The notes: a model not told the origin generated them from the sequence alone. DNA of 64,000 nucleotides from Tieghemiomyces parasiticus (GCA_027575765.1 JANBPT010000107.1:1-64000); one strand, 5' to 3'. Numbered from the stretch's first letter, positions 44,424 to 55,566 are shown. Program-made: numbers and translations.

Positions 44424-45290
44424 TTACGTATCAGTTTCAGAGGAAACGCCGGGATAGATAACCCGACCCAATTCACTAGCAGCGACCCTAAACCCATCGA
44501 GAAGGCAGTATAGACGGCTACCGGCTCTAGCCACGAGCTGTATTTCGTCACGTATGACTTGTGGACGTACAACCAAGTTATCCTTGAGAATGTTCATATG
44601 GCTGAAATACCTGTCCACTACTGGAACCATCCAGGCTGGCTCCTCGATTCCAGACAGCAGGATCGCGTTGACCAACCCTAGCCACTGGGTCAGGAGAGTG
44701 AAGCGCGGTACGACTTGGAGCAGGTACTCGTAGCGGACTCGGCCGGCCGAACCCTCCGCCAGGTCCGGGGTAAGGCGCTGGCTAGTATCCAGGAAGAACA
44801 CAAACAAGCCGCGGACAACGTCGAGCGAACCCATGACGGTCCAGAGAATACGGGCACGGTCAATGTCGTTGCGGGGCCATACTACCCGGCATCGCTCGAC
44901 AGCATCTCGGACAGCAGCAAGGCTGTAATCATGGGCAGCGGCGAGCCGCGTGGTGGACTCGTCGGCGAAGGCCGCAAGGAAGTCCACGGTGGCGTTCCAG
45001 ACGGCACAGCCATGGTGGTCCGGACGCAGAGGTTCGTGTCGCTCCGAACTCGTGCCGCGGGCGAGAAAGTCGGGTTGCGGAAAAGGGGTATTGCCAAGCC
45101 AGCCCGGGTGGGTGCTTTCAGCACGGTCGGGCAGTTTAAGCAGATAGTTGCTGAATGATGGGGTCTTAATTACCCGAGTCTTCATACAAGGACACTGCAG
45201 CTCCGAAAGAACTGTGCCCCGATTGATAGGCGTGCGGTTAATCTTCAGTATGAGGAAAGGTTGGTGCGGGCTGAGGTCGCTGGAGGCCAT
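44424..45290 (-). CDS. Lineage-specific helical protein, unknown function
   Basis: From the first ATG at 45290 the ORF encodes 288 residues. It is not recognised as a known family. It is mostly helical and pairs with the broken copy at 42476-43146. Shared segments include HGCAVWNATVDFLAAFADES against the copy's LPCIAWNAVLAYFGAP, and VPVVDRYFSHMNILKDN against VELLVDRFSHHVGDIGP. No signal peptide is present at this start, although the relative has one, so either the 5' exon is missed or this copy has lost its leader. The first ~80 residues have poor composition for coding and may not be translated; an internal start at CPCMKTRV is possible. No TATA box was seen. Confidence 0.45.
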   Translation of the reverse strand: MASSDLSPHQPFLILKINRTPINRGTVLSELQCPCMKTRVIKTPSFSNYLLKLPDRAESTHPGWLGNTPFPQPDFLARGTSSERHEPLRPDHHGCAVWNATVDFLAAFADESTTRLAAAHDYSLAAVRDAVERCRVVWPRNDIDRARILWTVMGSLDVVRGLFVFFLDTSQRLTPDLAEGSAGRVRYEYLLQVVPRFTLLTQWLGLVNAILLSGIEEPAWMVPVVDRYFSHMNILKDNLVVRPQVIRDEIQLVARAGSRLYCLLDGFRVAASELGRVIYPGVSSETDT

Positions 45291-46434
45291 GGCGAAGGCC
45301 TGAGAGATCACAAGGTGACTACGATGCAGAAGTGCCAAGGGTTAGCGGATAGTGTTGAAGAGTTAAGGTACGGGTTGAAGGGAGGGGGAAGCAGCCCACT
45401 GGTTATAGTTTGCGCTGTCGTAGCCACCCACGGACGCTCAGGTACAAGGGTCTCTATCGAGATTATCTGCTAGATAACTCCTAAATCGATCGGTAAGGCT
45501 CTGTTGGCGCATACATGCTCACCGTTTATCTAGTCAGCATACCATCCATCGTGCCATTCGTTTGTGGCGTTGGGCCTGGTGATCCGCACGCTATACTTAC
45601 AATCCGCCCCTCCTATGTCCAGTCTGTTGTAGTCATACTATAAGAGTACGGGAAGATCCCTGGGCATGGAATCTATCAGCCAATAGCCGTCTGCCATTAC
45701 CCTGTAATATTATACTCAGCTTTATTTTGTAATATAAAAACACACGCCGTTCTAACCAGCGGGGAGGGTGGAGTGACTTTCGGTAGGCATAGTCCTATGC
45801 AAAGGTCCCTTATCTTTCCACAAGGAACACGGACTGCGTGGCTGTCGGCCACAAAGCCTCGCCGGTTAAACCTGACTGTTGTTGCCAGCGGCCGCATTAG
45901 GGGCAGAACGGCCCTACAATCTGTGGTCATTCAAGCGTCATTGACCATGGCCCGACAGCTCTTTTCATTCTTGTTTGACTCCCTGACGTAGAGCCCCACA
46001 ATCAACAGCACTATCTGGCGAACCATCGGCCCTTTTTCCCATCAGTCAATCTCGTGATTGGTCCGGCAATGCCTGGCGGGGAACTTATTGAAGGCGCACG
46101 CCACAGTATCGACGGGAACGAATACTCCCGCGTCACTATCTCACCCTATCAAATTTTTTTTCCGCCCTCACTGTGTGGCACACACGCATTTGGGGGGTGT
46201 GAGGAAAAAAAAAACTGTAATCTATAACCACGCCCGTTTTCCACCTGAGAGGCGTGCGTCTCGAAGACGGGAGACACCGGGCAGGCGGATGGTTTAAGTA
46301 CGGGTGTAGTTCCCCTTCTACCCCTCTTGTTTCGGTTTGGCACGTTTGGCCCTACCCTAACCGCCCCCTGCCTTGCCGACCCACCGCCCCGCTTCCTCCG
46401 AACCCCCTCTCCCCTTCTTCCGTCTGTTACCACT
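45291..46434. other. Intergenic region upstream of IMP dehydrogenase
   Basis: No supported gene. An imperfect inverted repeat lies at 46154-46214. The last ~130 nt are pyrimidine-rich. Confidence 0.45.
46154..46214. repeat. Imperfect inverted repeat in the IMP dehydrogenase upstream region
   Basis: A T-run plus CCGCCCTCAC faces GTGTGAGG plus an A-run across about 25 nt that include CACACACG. The arms could form a hairpin in DNA or RNA. It sits about 220 nt before the ATG. Function unknown. Confidence 0.4.
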
Positions 46435-48015
46435 ATGACTGCTCAGATTCGAGACTTTTCCGAGGCGAAGGCTCACTTGGCCACCTACGAGCGCCTGGAC
46501 GGCGTGTCGGCGTCCGAGCTTATGCAGACCGTCCAGTTCGGCGGACTGACCTATAATGACTTCCTGCTGCTCCCAGGCCACATTGACTTCCCGGCCAGCC
46601 AGGTCTCCCTGGAAACCCCGATTACCAAGCGCATCACCCTCAAGACCCCCTTCATGTCCAGCCCCATGGACACGGTGACCGAGACCGAGATGGCCATCGC
46701 CATGGCGCTCCTCGGTGGTATCGGTGTGATTCACAACAACTGCACGGCTGACGAGCAGGCCGAGATGGTGCGCAAGGTCAAGATGTTCGAGAACGGCTTC
46801 ATCACCGAGCCTGTCGTGCTGAGCCCCCAGCACCGCGTGTCCGATATCAAGGCCATCAAGGCCGAGTTTGGTTTCTGCGGGATCCCCGTTACTGACACGG
46901 GCAAGCTGCGCGGCCGTCTGATTGGCATCGTTACCGCCCGCGATATCCAGTTCCTGGAGGACGACACCGTGACCTTGGACCAGGTTATGACCACGGACCT
47001 GGTGACCGCCAAGGCCGGTGTCACCCTCGAGGAGGCTAATCACATCCTGCGCAACAGCAAGAAGGGCAAACTGCCCATTGTCGACGAACAGGGTTGTCTG
47101 GTGTCCCTGTTGGCCCGCTCCGACCTGCTGAAGAACCAGTCCTATCCGTTAGCCTCCAAGTCGGTTACCTCCAAGCAGCTGCTGGTCGCCGCGGCCATCG
47201 GTACCCGCCTGGACGACCGCCAGCGCCTGGAAAAGCTCGTTGCGGCCGGCCTCGACGTGGTGGTGCTCGACTCTTCCCAGGGTGACTCGGTGTTCCAGAT
47301 CGAGATATTGCAGCACATCAAGGCCACCTACGGGGACCGCCTGCAGGTCATCGCCGGCAACGTGGTGACCCGCGAGCAGGCCGCCTCCCTCATCGCTGCG
47401 GGGGCCGACGGTATCCGTGTGGGCATGGGCAGTGGCAGCATCTGCATCACCCAAGAGGTCATGGCCGTGGGCCGTCCCCAGGGTACCGCCGTGTACCAGG
47501 TGGCCGAGTTTGCGTCCCAGTTCGGCGTACCGGTCGTGGCTGACGGCGGTATCTCCAACGTGGGCCACATCGCTAAGGCCCTGGCCCTCGGTGCCAGTGC
47601 CGTCATGATGGGCGGGCTCCTGGCTGGCACCACCGAGTCCCCCGGCGAGTACTTCTACCACGAGGGCAAGCGCCTCAAGAAGTACCGCGGAATGGGTTCC
47701 ATCGACGCCATGGAGAACAACACCAAGTCGAGCGATTCCGGGTCTAAGGCCCGCTACTACTCCGAGTCGGACACTATCAAGGTCGCCCAAGGCGTCACCG
47801 GTGCCGTCCTCGATAAGGGCTCCATTCGCAAGTTCCTGCCCTACCTCCACCTGGGCCTCCAGCACTCCCTGCAGGATATGGGTGTCTCCACCGTTCAGGC
47901 CCTCCATGAAGGCGTAGCCCAGGGTAAGGTCCGCTTCGAGAAACGCAGCCCGGCTGCCCAGCTCGAGGGTGGCGTGCACTCTCTGCACCAATACGAGAAG
48001 CGTCTGTTTGCTTAG
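46435..48015 (+). CDS. IMP dehydrogenase, intronless
   Basis: From ATG 46435 the ORF encodes 526 residues, the normal fungal length. The enzyme oxidises IMP to XMP with NAD+, the committed step of GTP synthesis. The TIM barrel starts with [20 protein letters not shown]. Two CBS domains (residues about 120-235, from [10 protein letters not shown] to LARSDLLKN) form the regulatory Bateman module. The catalytic loop is [20 protein letters not shown] with active-site Cys near residue 337. The flap contains [10 protein letters not shown] and the mobile segment [12 protein letters not shown]. Codon use is strongly biased to C/G-ending codons, suggesting high expression. With ADE13 at 9.7-11.5 kb this makes two purine genes in the window, too far apart to be a cluster. 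The start fits the conserved N-terminus and CACTATG context. Confidence 0.98.
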   Translation: MTAQIRDFSEAKAHLATYERLDGVSASELMQTVQFGGLTYNDFLLLPGHIDFPASQVSLETPITKRITLKTPFMSSPMDTVTETEMAIAMALLGGIGVIHNNCTADEQAEMVRKVKMFENGFITEPVVLSPQHRVSDIKAIKAEFGFCGIPVTDTGKLRGRLIGIVTARDIQFLEDDTVTLDQVMTTDLVTAKAGVTLEEANHILRNSKKGKLPIVDEQGCLVSLLARSDLLKNQSYPLASKSVTSKQLLVAAAIGTRLDDRQRLEKLVAAGLDVVVLDSSQGDSVFQIEILQHIKATYGDRLQVIAGNVVTREQAASLIAAGADGIRVGMGSGSICITQEVMAVGRPQGTAVYQVAEFASQFGVPVVADGGISNVGHIAKALALGASAVMMGGLLAGTTESPGEYFYHEGKRLKKYRGMGSIDAMENNTKSSDSGSKARYYSESDTIKVAQGVTGAVLDKGSIRKFLPYLHLGLQHSLQDMGVSTVQALHEGVAQGKVRFEKRSPAAQLEGGVHSLHQYEKRLFA

Positions 48016-48129
48016 TGGGAGATTGAGTGATGCTGATATCCCCCCCCCTTCCTCCGTTAGTTTGGCGTTGTAGTTATACAAAAATGCCTCAATCCTATTT
48101 TTGGGGCTGGCTCGGTCTTGGGTACCCTG

Positions 48130-48135
48130 AATAAA
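48130..48135 (+). terminator. AATAAA polyadenylation signal of IMP dehydrogenase
   Basis: AATAAA about 115 nt after the stop at 48015. Confidence 0.6.
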
Positions 48136-48982
48136 TGTTGGTAGGCTTGATTGAAATATATAAAAAAAAATAACCGTTATGTAGTCCCTCGCCATGGATA
48201 CTACGCGAGACGCAGTTCGGTACTAGCACAGCCACACATCTCGACCGGCGGGAGGCCTCCTCACTTGGTTATCACACCCCCAACCCGCTCCCTCAAATGG
48301 AACGGATGTAGTCGAGGGTAGCATAGGTACGGCTTCAATCCCCCAGTAAATGCAGCGCCCAGGGTCCTAAGCTACCCACGCCTCCCTCCAGCCTGGGGCC
48401 CTCCTCTCTCGAGTGCGTCTCCCCATATCGCACTTCCGTCCGGCATTATATATTTTCCTGCTTCATGGCCGGTGGTCAAAAGTCCCAACTCATCCCTCGG
48501 CAAGTAGGTCAGCTGACCATCGATGCAGGGCCGGGAAGGGGTGGGTTGACGATGGTGACCTTTACGTTCAAACAACTACAAGTAAGTCATGCGGACTATG
48601 TATCCTGGTGCGGTAAAGACGTACCTTAGGTAAACGAGACTTCGCCCGGCGCCCATCTATTTTAAAGCCGCCGGAGGCTTGAACGCTACCCTTGTGCACG
48701 ATATTGAAATGGCCTGGTCACCTCGAATATCCCAAAGCGCCCTTGTTGGTCTGGGACTCCTGAAAGAGTCGGGGCTGTCCACAGTTAATCGAGCATTTCC
48801 GTCCATAATAAGATTATTTTTCGGGCCTCGTTCCTTTTCCCTTTCCTTGACAACCGGTATAGCCATGTCCACTGCACGATGCCATTGCTTCCATTTTAGT
48901 CGCATCGCTGGGACTCGGGTGAATTTGGCGCTGTCGGCTGTTGCGCGTCAGGTTTGCCGACGTCCGTGGCCTTGCGCTTTCG

Positions 48983-48990
48983 TATATAAT
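48983..48990 (+). promoter_or_regulatory. TATA box of the interrupted secreted-protein gene
   Basis: TATATAAT 160 nt upstream of the ATG at 49143, followed by pyrimidine-rich leader. Confidence 0.65.
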
Positions 48991-49142
48991 ACAGAAGCGC
49001 CCTAGCTGCTAATCGACTCTACCACCTCACCTACAGACTGTTCACCTCTCCCCTTCCTATCCCTCCCTTACTTCCTCCTGTCCTTAATCACCCGGCCACG
49101 GCTCACGCTGCCTATCTCCACGGCACTTCTCTGACCTCCATC

Positions 49143-50432
49143 ATGAAGGTGACCCTCACTCTCTCGCTCCTGGGTATGGCGGCCGCCTATGGGCCAGGCC
49201 AAATCGCCAACAACAATCCAATCGTTCGCAATAATCCCTTGATTGACTATTCGCGTCCCCCTCCCCTCAGTAACGTCGCTCCCGTAACTGCCGGCATTGG
49301 CGAAGACCTTTCTGCATTGTCACCTCCCGGTATTGACCTGGGTGGCTCGGCGACACTCTCTGACGAAAACGCTGCCTTACTACCCCCTGCCCGTTTCGTT
49401 ACGCCCGATCATATGCCTTTCTTTGAAGATCGGCCAATTAGTGACGAACCGCTAACCTATGGAGGCCTGAACCAGGCGCCCATTCTCACCATCAAGCAGC
49501 GCGAAGAGAACTCGGAACTACACGAAATCAAGCTCGAGATTGGAAAACTGCTGGCCAGGCAAAAAGCAACGCTCAGCAAGGATCATTCGCATTCCAGCGC
49601 TAGCTCCAAACCGTTCCCCTAGGCATTCATTAAGCGCGTTAAGTTCCAGGCCTTCCTCCAGCTCGCCACTCAGAACCTGGCGGGGGATAGGGGAAACCAG
49701 TATATGTCGGCACAACGGTTCACGAAGATGGTAGATCAGTTGACGAATACGCAATTTGTAGGGTCTAATATCCGAGATACTAGCGACAGTAAGCCGCGGT
49801 TTTACCCCTCTTCAATTATCGAGCAGTTTATACGTATTACAATGGGACTGTCAGAAGGCCTCACAGGAAAGCCTCGACCTGTTATCGACCTCAACCTCCT
49901 CATTGGATTCTTGCTTCTGACCTTACAGAACATAAAGGTAGAATCCACCCAAGGTCGTTTCCGGGCATTGGAACCATTATTTCCGTTTCCACGCACGATG
50001 GCCTCTGAGGACGTTACGGCCCACGTCCGGGCGTGTAGAGGGTCCCCAAACCCCAATGGATCGCCAGTGATCAACACGAGTGTAATCGGTCAGTTTGCTA
50101 ATGCCATCGCTGCGGACTACTTTGACGAACAACCGGGAACTATAGCCCCCTTCACCGGAAAATTGGTCCCTAAGGACCTCTTCCTAGGCCTACTGGATAG
50201 GTGCATCGACCCTCTTCCAGGGAGCGAAGGTAAGGTGTCGAATTCGCAGTACAAGCAATTAATCGACTACCTAAATAAGATTAATATTCCGCAAACGAAG
50301 GAGGGGCTGCAAGGGTACAGCGTGGTCTCCCTTAATATGTTGGAAACCTTCGGACGGCAGATTCAGCAGCCGCCTGTGGGGGCAGTTGGTGGTGCCCCCA
50401 GCCAGCAGCCGGCTACTCGGCGTTATCCCTAG
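49143..50432 (+). pseudogene. Secreted helical protein interrupted by an in-frame TAG
   Basis: One frame runs 430 codons and is broken only by TAG at 49620-49622. The first part (159 aa) has a signal peptide (MKVTLTLSLLGMAAAYG) and a Pro/Asn-rich region. The second part (269 codons) continues in the same frame with AFIKRVKFQAFLQLATQNLA. Both sides align with the intact relative at 52298-53470: MPFFEDRPISDEPL with MEFTEEPLPLPENL before the stop, and KPRPVIDLNLLIGFLLLTL with TRPVVNTRLIIGFLSLAAT after it. So the stop sits inside homologous sequence. No GT donor lies in the ~55 nt before it that could make this an intron. Nonsense mutation, readthrough or base-calling error remain possible. A TATA box and AATAAA at 50556 flank the unit. 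Function unknown. Confidence 0.6.
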
Positions 50433-52297
50433 GCAAGTGGCAAGGTGATTCGGCCACTGAACTTCTCCGTCATGGCCCATGTGAAACTTGAAACGCTTGT
50501 GAACTTGGCTTCGGTACTAAATGTGTTCAGATGTTACGGTAAGACACAGACGGCCAATAAAATATTTATTAACCCTACCTTGGATGCCTACACGATATTT
50601 CTCTGCCGCCGTAGCATCGGTGTCTCCTTCGGATTATTATGTTATATACACAGTTATACAGAGCGTGCCAGTGAGATAGCTGGTAAAACCGGGGATGAAG
50701 TTTGTTGCGAAGTGAAGCTGAGCTCGGGAGAGGAGTGTAAGATAAGGGTCGGAAACTTGTTGATATAGATGCAGCCGCAATGGAGCATACAGACAAGTTG
50801 GAATGCTGCATTTGACTAGTTGTCAGTAATCAATAAAGCAATGGGGGTTAATTCTAAGACCTAAATAGTGTCCAAGAGGTTTGGATGGGGGTGATGGTAT
50901 GCAGTGTGTTGGGAGTGTAGTCATGATGAGGATATTGTGGCGTTTGGGGCGGCGGGACCTAGGAGGTGGTCCGAAGGGACCGACCTCACTAATGGTCACC
51001 CCCTATTCCCAACCGTTTTCTCACCGGTCACTGGGCCCGCCAGGCCTCGACTGACCACAACACTCCCTGGTGAACTTAGAAAAGGAGGCCGGGGGCAGAC
51101 CCCGACTTCTCTCTCTCTCGTATTCAACTGTTTCCTTTACCTCTACTTTCATTTGTCTTTACGGTGTCCCGTGCCCTCTTCTACCACCCGTTTCCCCGGA
51201 GTACTTTATCCTGAAACCGTTTGGCCTTGTTGGCCCTTATTCCTAGGAAAGCTAGTCTTCATTAAAAGCTCCACCTAACACAATCTAAAATAGAGAAGAC
51301 TATAGGGCTGGAGGTGCGGTTTATAACTTTCGAAAACAATTGGGCCTGTCCAGGATTGGCATGTTGTCCTACTATTGTACGAGTGCCATGCAGCAAGCGT
51401 ATTAGGACTTGAATTTGGCAAATGGACAGTAGGAGTAGAAGTAGGAGGGACGCCGAAGCTATAGCGAAAATACATCGCGGTGTTTCAGTATTGAAGAAAT
51501 AGGCCATATTGGGTGGTGGGGAAGCTCAGTCCTCCCTTTGCACAGGTGTTACTAATGTGGCAGCTAAGGCTATAGGGGTTGGCTGGGAACACTAAGGGGA
51601 AACGCCATCCCTGTCCAGGTTCTGCCCTCCGCCATCCCTCATGGCGGGACATTAGACACTAAGCTGACCCACCTTCATACTCGTCCACCATGTACACTAG
51701 GCAAAAATGGGATGCTACGCTTCCCGGGTGCGCTCGGGGTGCAACATCACTGGTGACAGAACAGGGGTGTAGAATCCTAGGGGGGAGAGAATTCTACAGT
51801 CTGAGGCCCCGATGGTGCAGGGCCTGTTGTCATCCGTTTCGTCGATGCTGCCGTGTCGGGAAAGGTCGAGAGGGGGGTAGAGGAAGGGGCGAGCTGGGTA
51901 TGCTGGTAAATACAGGCCCTGTGCTACACTTTCGCTAACCCAATCGTTCCTCCACTTGTCCCTGTGGCGGTTACACCTGGCCTGTCTGTGGTTTACGCCT
52001 CGTTGTTGTCTTCCGCTCACCCGAGAGAAGAAGAGAGGCTCCGTGGCTGCAACGCACGTATGGGACAGGGCCCCGGGCCTTCCCAGGTGCGGTGATACAA
52101 AATCATAGCTGACAATGGATAGATGTGGTCTATTTTCTGTTGATGGTAATCGTCTTCAATAGACTTAAAGCCTTCAGTGCGCGATCGCCTGTTCTCCAGT
52201 ACTCGCTACCTATATGATTCACCGCCCGACTCCAAGCTGTTTACGAAGACTCCGCTACAGAGGATTCCTTCTTTTACCCGCTTTTCCCGTCACCACT
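50433..52297. other. Intergenic region between the two members of the secreted helical family
   Basis: About 1.9 kb. It contains the polyadenylation signal of the upstream gene. No other gene is supported. A 107-codon frame at 50445-50768 overlaps that signal and has no homology. Confidence 0.45.
50556..50561 (+). terminator. AATAAA polyadenylation signal of the interrupted secreted gene
   Basis: AATAAA about 125 nt after the second stop (50432), consistent with one transcript covering both open parts. Confidence 0.5.
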
Positions 52298-53470
52298 ATG
52301 CGAAAACTGTTTATTGCCGTGCTGCTGCCGGCCTTCATGGATGCTCATAGCCGTGCCTACTCCGACTCCAGCGACCAGGCCACATGCGAATACTATTGCG
52401 ACGGTTGTTCTTCGGCCGAATACCCGCTCCTAACCAAGGAGTCCATCGGTGATAGTGATGACTACGCTGTCCCACTGTTCCTACCGGTGATGGAGTTCAC
52501 CGAGGAGCCCCTACCGCTACCGGAAAACCTTTACTCCAACGCTCTGAATTTGCAAGAACGCCAGGCCCGCCGTGCACTACTCCCCTTCCGACGCGAGCTG
52601 AACCAGGCCCTCAAAGACTTCGCCTTACTCCTTCGCGACCAAGTTGCCCGCAATGGTCCCAACGGTCATATTTTATCACAGTACGTGGCACAGGAACGGC
52701 TCGAGGCGTTTTTACGGCTGACGACAGTGAATCTCCCGGCCTCAGCCTCGCTTACGCCATCGGGCTCCGATCCTCTGCCGGAGCATGAGACCTACCTGCC
52801 GGCCGACACGCTTCAGAAGCTCCTAGGGCTCTTGGCAGAAACGCAAGTGCCGGGGGCGAAACTCTATCCCCGAAATGGCCTGCTTATGTACCCGTTGGTG
52901 ATCATCTATTGGCTCATGGACAGTGCCGTTAGTTTAGCCACGCCAGTCCTCCCGCACACTCGACCAGTTGTGAACACCCGGCTCATCATAGGCTTCCTTT
53001 CTCTGGCCGCCACGACGGAACCAGATGATACCTACAAAATGGCCGATCTGCACAGAACATGGTCCTTGTCGAACCCCCTGGCCACCGAGCTTCCCAAGCT
53101 TGAAATGACAGAATGCTATAAATTTCGCCTCGTCCAACTTGGTCGATTAGCTGCCTCCGAGGACCACGATCTAATCGATGTGGCTAAGCTGCACCAGTTT
53201 TTTGACTTGATTACCCTCTCTGGCCCAGTAGCCAATCCAGAGTATTATAGTCCTGTTGCCGACCGGTTGGTGAGCCGCGACCCTGTCGTATCCCTGCTGG
53301 GCCACCTATCCTCCAACGACATGGTTAAGTACGGACACCTGCAGCAACTTGTGCAGGTACTGAGCGAGTGTGAGGAAGAGGACAACCCCGAATATCGGGC
53401 CGGTCATACCGTTGTTTCCCTGCGTCTAATCGACATTTACGTCGACCAACTGCGCTCGAGCAAACGCTAA
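52298..53470 (+). CDS. Secreted helical protein, lineage-specific, unknown function
   Basis: The ATG at 52298 gives 390 residues and a clean signal peptide (MRKLFIAVLLPAFMDAHSRA). An upstream in-frame ATG at 52214 would bury that signal behind 28 residues, so 52298 is preferred; it also has the CACCACTATG context seen at other starts here. A short Cys cluster (CEYYCDGC) follows the leader. The rest is helical with family-specific segments LPFRRELNQALKDFALLLRD, LEAFLRLTTVNLP, NTRLIIGFLSLAA and TVVSLRLIDIYVDQL. No known domain is recognised. It is a full-length relative of the interrupted gene at 49143-50432, 1.9 kb upstream on the same strand, probably a divergent tandem duplicate. A secreted or effector-like role is only a guess. 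Confidence 0.7.
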   Translation: MRKLFIAVLLPAFMDAHSRAYSDSSDQATCEYYCDGCSSAEYPLLTKESIGDSDDYAVPLFLPVMEFTEEPLPLPENLYSNALNLQERQARRALLPFRRELNQALKDFALLLRDQVARNGPNGHILSQYVAQERLEAFLRLTTVNLPASASLTPSGSDPLPEHETYLPADTLQKLLGLLAETQVPGAKLYPRNGLLMYPLVIIYWLMDSAVSLATPVLPHTRPVVNTRLIIGFLSLAATTEPDDTYKMADLHRTWSLSNPLATELPKLEMTECYKFRLVQLGRLAASEDHDLIDVAKLHQFFDLITLSGPVANPEYYSPVADRLVSRDPVVSLLGHLSSNDMVKYGHLQQLVQVLSECEEEDNPEYRAGHTVVSLRLIDIYVDQLRSSKR

Positions 53471-55566
53471 TGGCTCGGTGAATGGTTTGCATTACTCCGT
53501 CCTGTGTAAGGACCCCCGCCCTTCGTCGGTATAGCTTAAGGAACGGTGTCTCATTGTATAGAAATACAATACATACATTGACAATTGTATCTTGCCGTGC
53601 TGAGTGAAAACGAGAAAACATAGCAAAAGATGGAAATTGCGGTTATTTTTTTTTAACTTAGTACACAGCGTAGTGCCCAACGGGGTCACTCATCAGGGAA
53701 TCCTCACAATGGGCAATATATGGTTACTGTCAAAACTATATTTGAGTTTTGGTAGGGTGGTAGCGGGGATTGGAGAGGAACTAGTACTAGAGGGGGAGCG
53801 GGTGGCCCAAGGGGTTAATAACAACCATGGTAGTCGAATTTTAATAAGGAGGTTACTAAAGTGTATTGGTTAGTTGGGAAGGTCGGTTCTTATATTCACC
53901 GTAGTATAGTAAGCGTGACGACCTGTGCATAGGTTGGAGCAAGGTGATGCCGGAGGCAGCCGCCGAAGGAGACAGAAAAAACTTTGGATCAGTAAACGGC
54001 GAGGTTTTGCAAAGCAACAGAGGAACGAACAATAAAAACGATTGATCAGGAATGGCTAGTTCCCGAATTAATAGGAGTGTTGGCATTAGCCAAGAAGCTT
54101 GACTGTCCTTCCATTAATCAGTGGTAGTTGACTATGGTAACCACAGATGGCATGAGGGTATTGAAGAGACTAAGGTTCCCCTGCCCGAACATCTCCTTCC
54201 TTCCGAATACACTGGCCGCCCCTCTTGACACTCACCTCAAAGATACTGCCCTATCTAATGACATCATATGATGCCAAACCTCGACGCGTTCGGACGGAAA
54301 GGTCTAATGACGGGTGCGCTACTAGAGAACCTTGGTGTTGCAAGCCGCCGGATACGTAGGTTACGACGACCGTATACTAGCACTGACCCGGCAGGAACGG
54401 TGAGGAGGCAACAAAGGCCTTCCACCAGCCTCCCGTTGCACAACTAACCAAACAACGCCATCCGGGAAAGACCCGATCTCTCACGGCCTGATTGGGGTAC
54501 CTTAAGGCCACCGGGAGGCCGGCCTTAATCGCCAGTCTATTCTACCCGTCCGCTGTCCCCTCCCATAGACGCAGGGCCAATTTAGAAATTCGCGCCACAC
54601 GCTACGCCGAGATTTGGGACGCGTCCGTTGGGGAAGGCGAAGGTCGGAATTGGGGATGGCGAAGACTAGTAGGGTTTGAATTATCGGGAGTGTCGGGTCG
54701 GGAAGGACTATTCATCTCATTAAAAGGCAACGTGACCTGTGCTTTGGAGGAAAGGTAATGCAAGGCGGTATGCCTGGGTACGTCACGCAGAACCTAGTGG
54801 GACCGAGGAGGATCTAGACCATTCGAGTCGGGGGGGAGTGACCAATCGTCCCAGCCGGATTAGGCCGGGCACGGGTAACCTGCGGAAATCAAGCTTACCC
54901 ACATTGGGAGGGGGGGTCACAGGCCCCGGCCGAAAACGCTGGGAGAGTGTGCCGGGCCTGGGGCCTCCAAAGGCCTGGAAGGTCCATCTGTGGAGTGAAG
55001 AGGGAGGACTTTGACGATTGTGCTGTCTGAGTGTAGGCGTGTGTATGTGTGGGACTTGTGTGAAGGGTCTGGGTGAATCGGGGCGAGTCGACTGTGCGCT
55101 GGCCGATTCTAGACCCGACCAGCCCACCGCCGCCAGCCCCGCGGTGTCATTGCGCCCAATTTCTTTACGGGTGGTGGTAGTGATGGCGTGGACGTTGGGG
55201 GGGGGGCGTGCTGCCTATATAATAGCCTCCGCCGGCCCCGCCCACATCGGTTTCACTTGAACTTTCGTCACCGCCAACGTATCCCACACCACTTCTACCC
55301 TGTATCTTTACACCGCGCTCTACTTGTAGCTCCTTCACTCTACACCTTCACTCTGAATAACTTGTATTAGTAACCCCCCCTATTCCACTTGGACTCATTC
55401 GCCAGCTCGTCACCCGCGTTGCGTTCCCGACCGCACCTTAACCCCCCTCACCTGGCACTCAGCCGTATACACACCTAACCATAACCGCAGACCCCGAAGC
55501 AGTTCACGGCACCTTATTGCCGCTCTACCGTAGCCCTACCTACCCCATTCCTGACTACCAAGTACC
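53471..55566. other. Intergenic region upstream of Hsp104
   Basis: About 2.1 kb with no supported gene. The Hsp104 TATA box and a long pyrimidine-rich leader occupy the last 350 nt. Heat-shock-element-like GAA/TTC pairs occur (for example near 54586-54592), but no perfect three-unit nGAAnnTTCnnGAAn was found by eye. Confidence 0.45.
55216..55224 (+). promoter_or_regulatory. TATA box of the Hsp104 gene
   Basis: TATATAATA about 343 nt upstream of the ATG at 55567, just after a G-run. It predicts a long 5' UTR of roughly 300 nt. Confidence 0.6.

Larger units (their letters stand above)
48016..49142. other. Intergenic region between IMP dehydrogenase and the interrupted secreted gene
   Basis: Holds the IMP dehydrogenase polyadenylation signal, an A-run near 48162-48170 and the TATA box of the next gene. 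Short frames on both strands are unsupported. Confidence 0.45.

Noticed and set aside
47149..48195. 348-codon ORF antisense to IMP dehydrogenase
   Set aside because: Shadow of a strongly GC3-biased gene; His/Gly/Ala/Val-rich with no domain.
50445..50768. 107-codon frame after the interrupted secreted gene
   Set aside because: Contains the AATAAA of the upstream gene and has no recognisable features.
54480..55215. Heat shock elements upstream of Hsp104
   Set aside because: Scattered GAA and TTC units occur, but no convincing run of three alternating units was found; a motif scan could change this.
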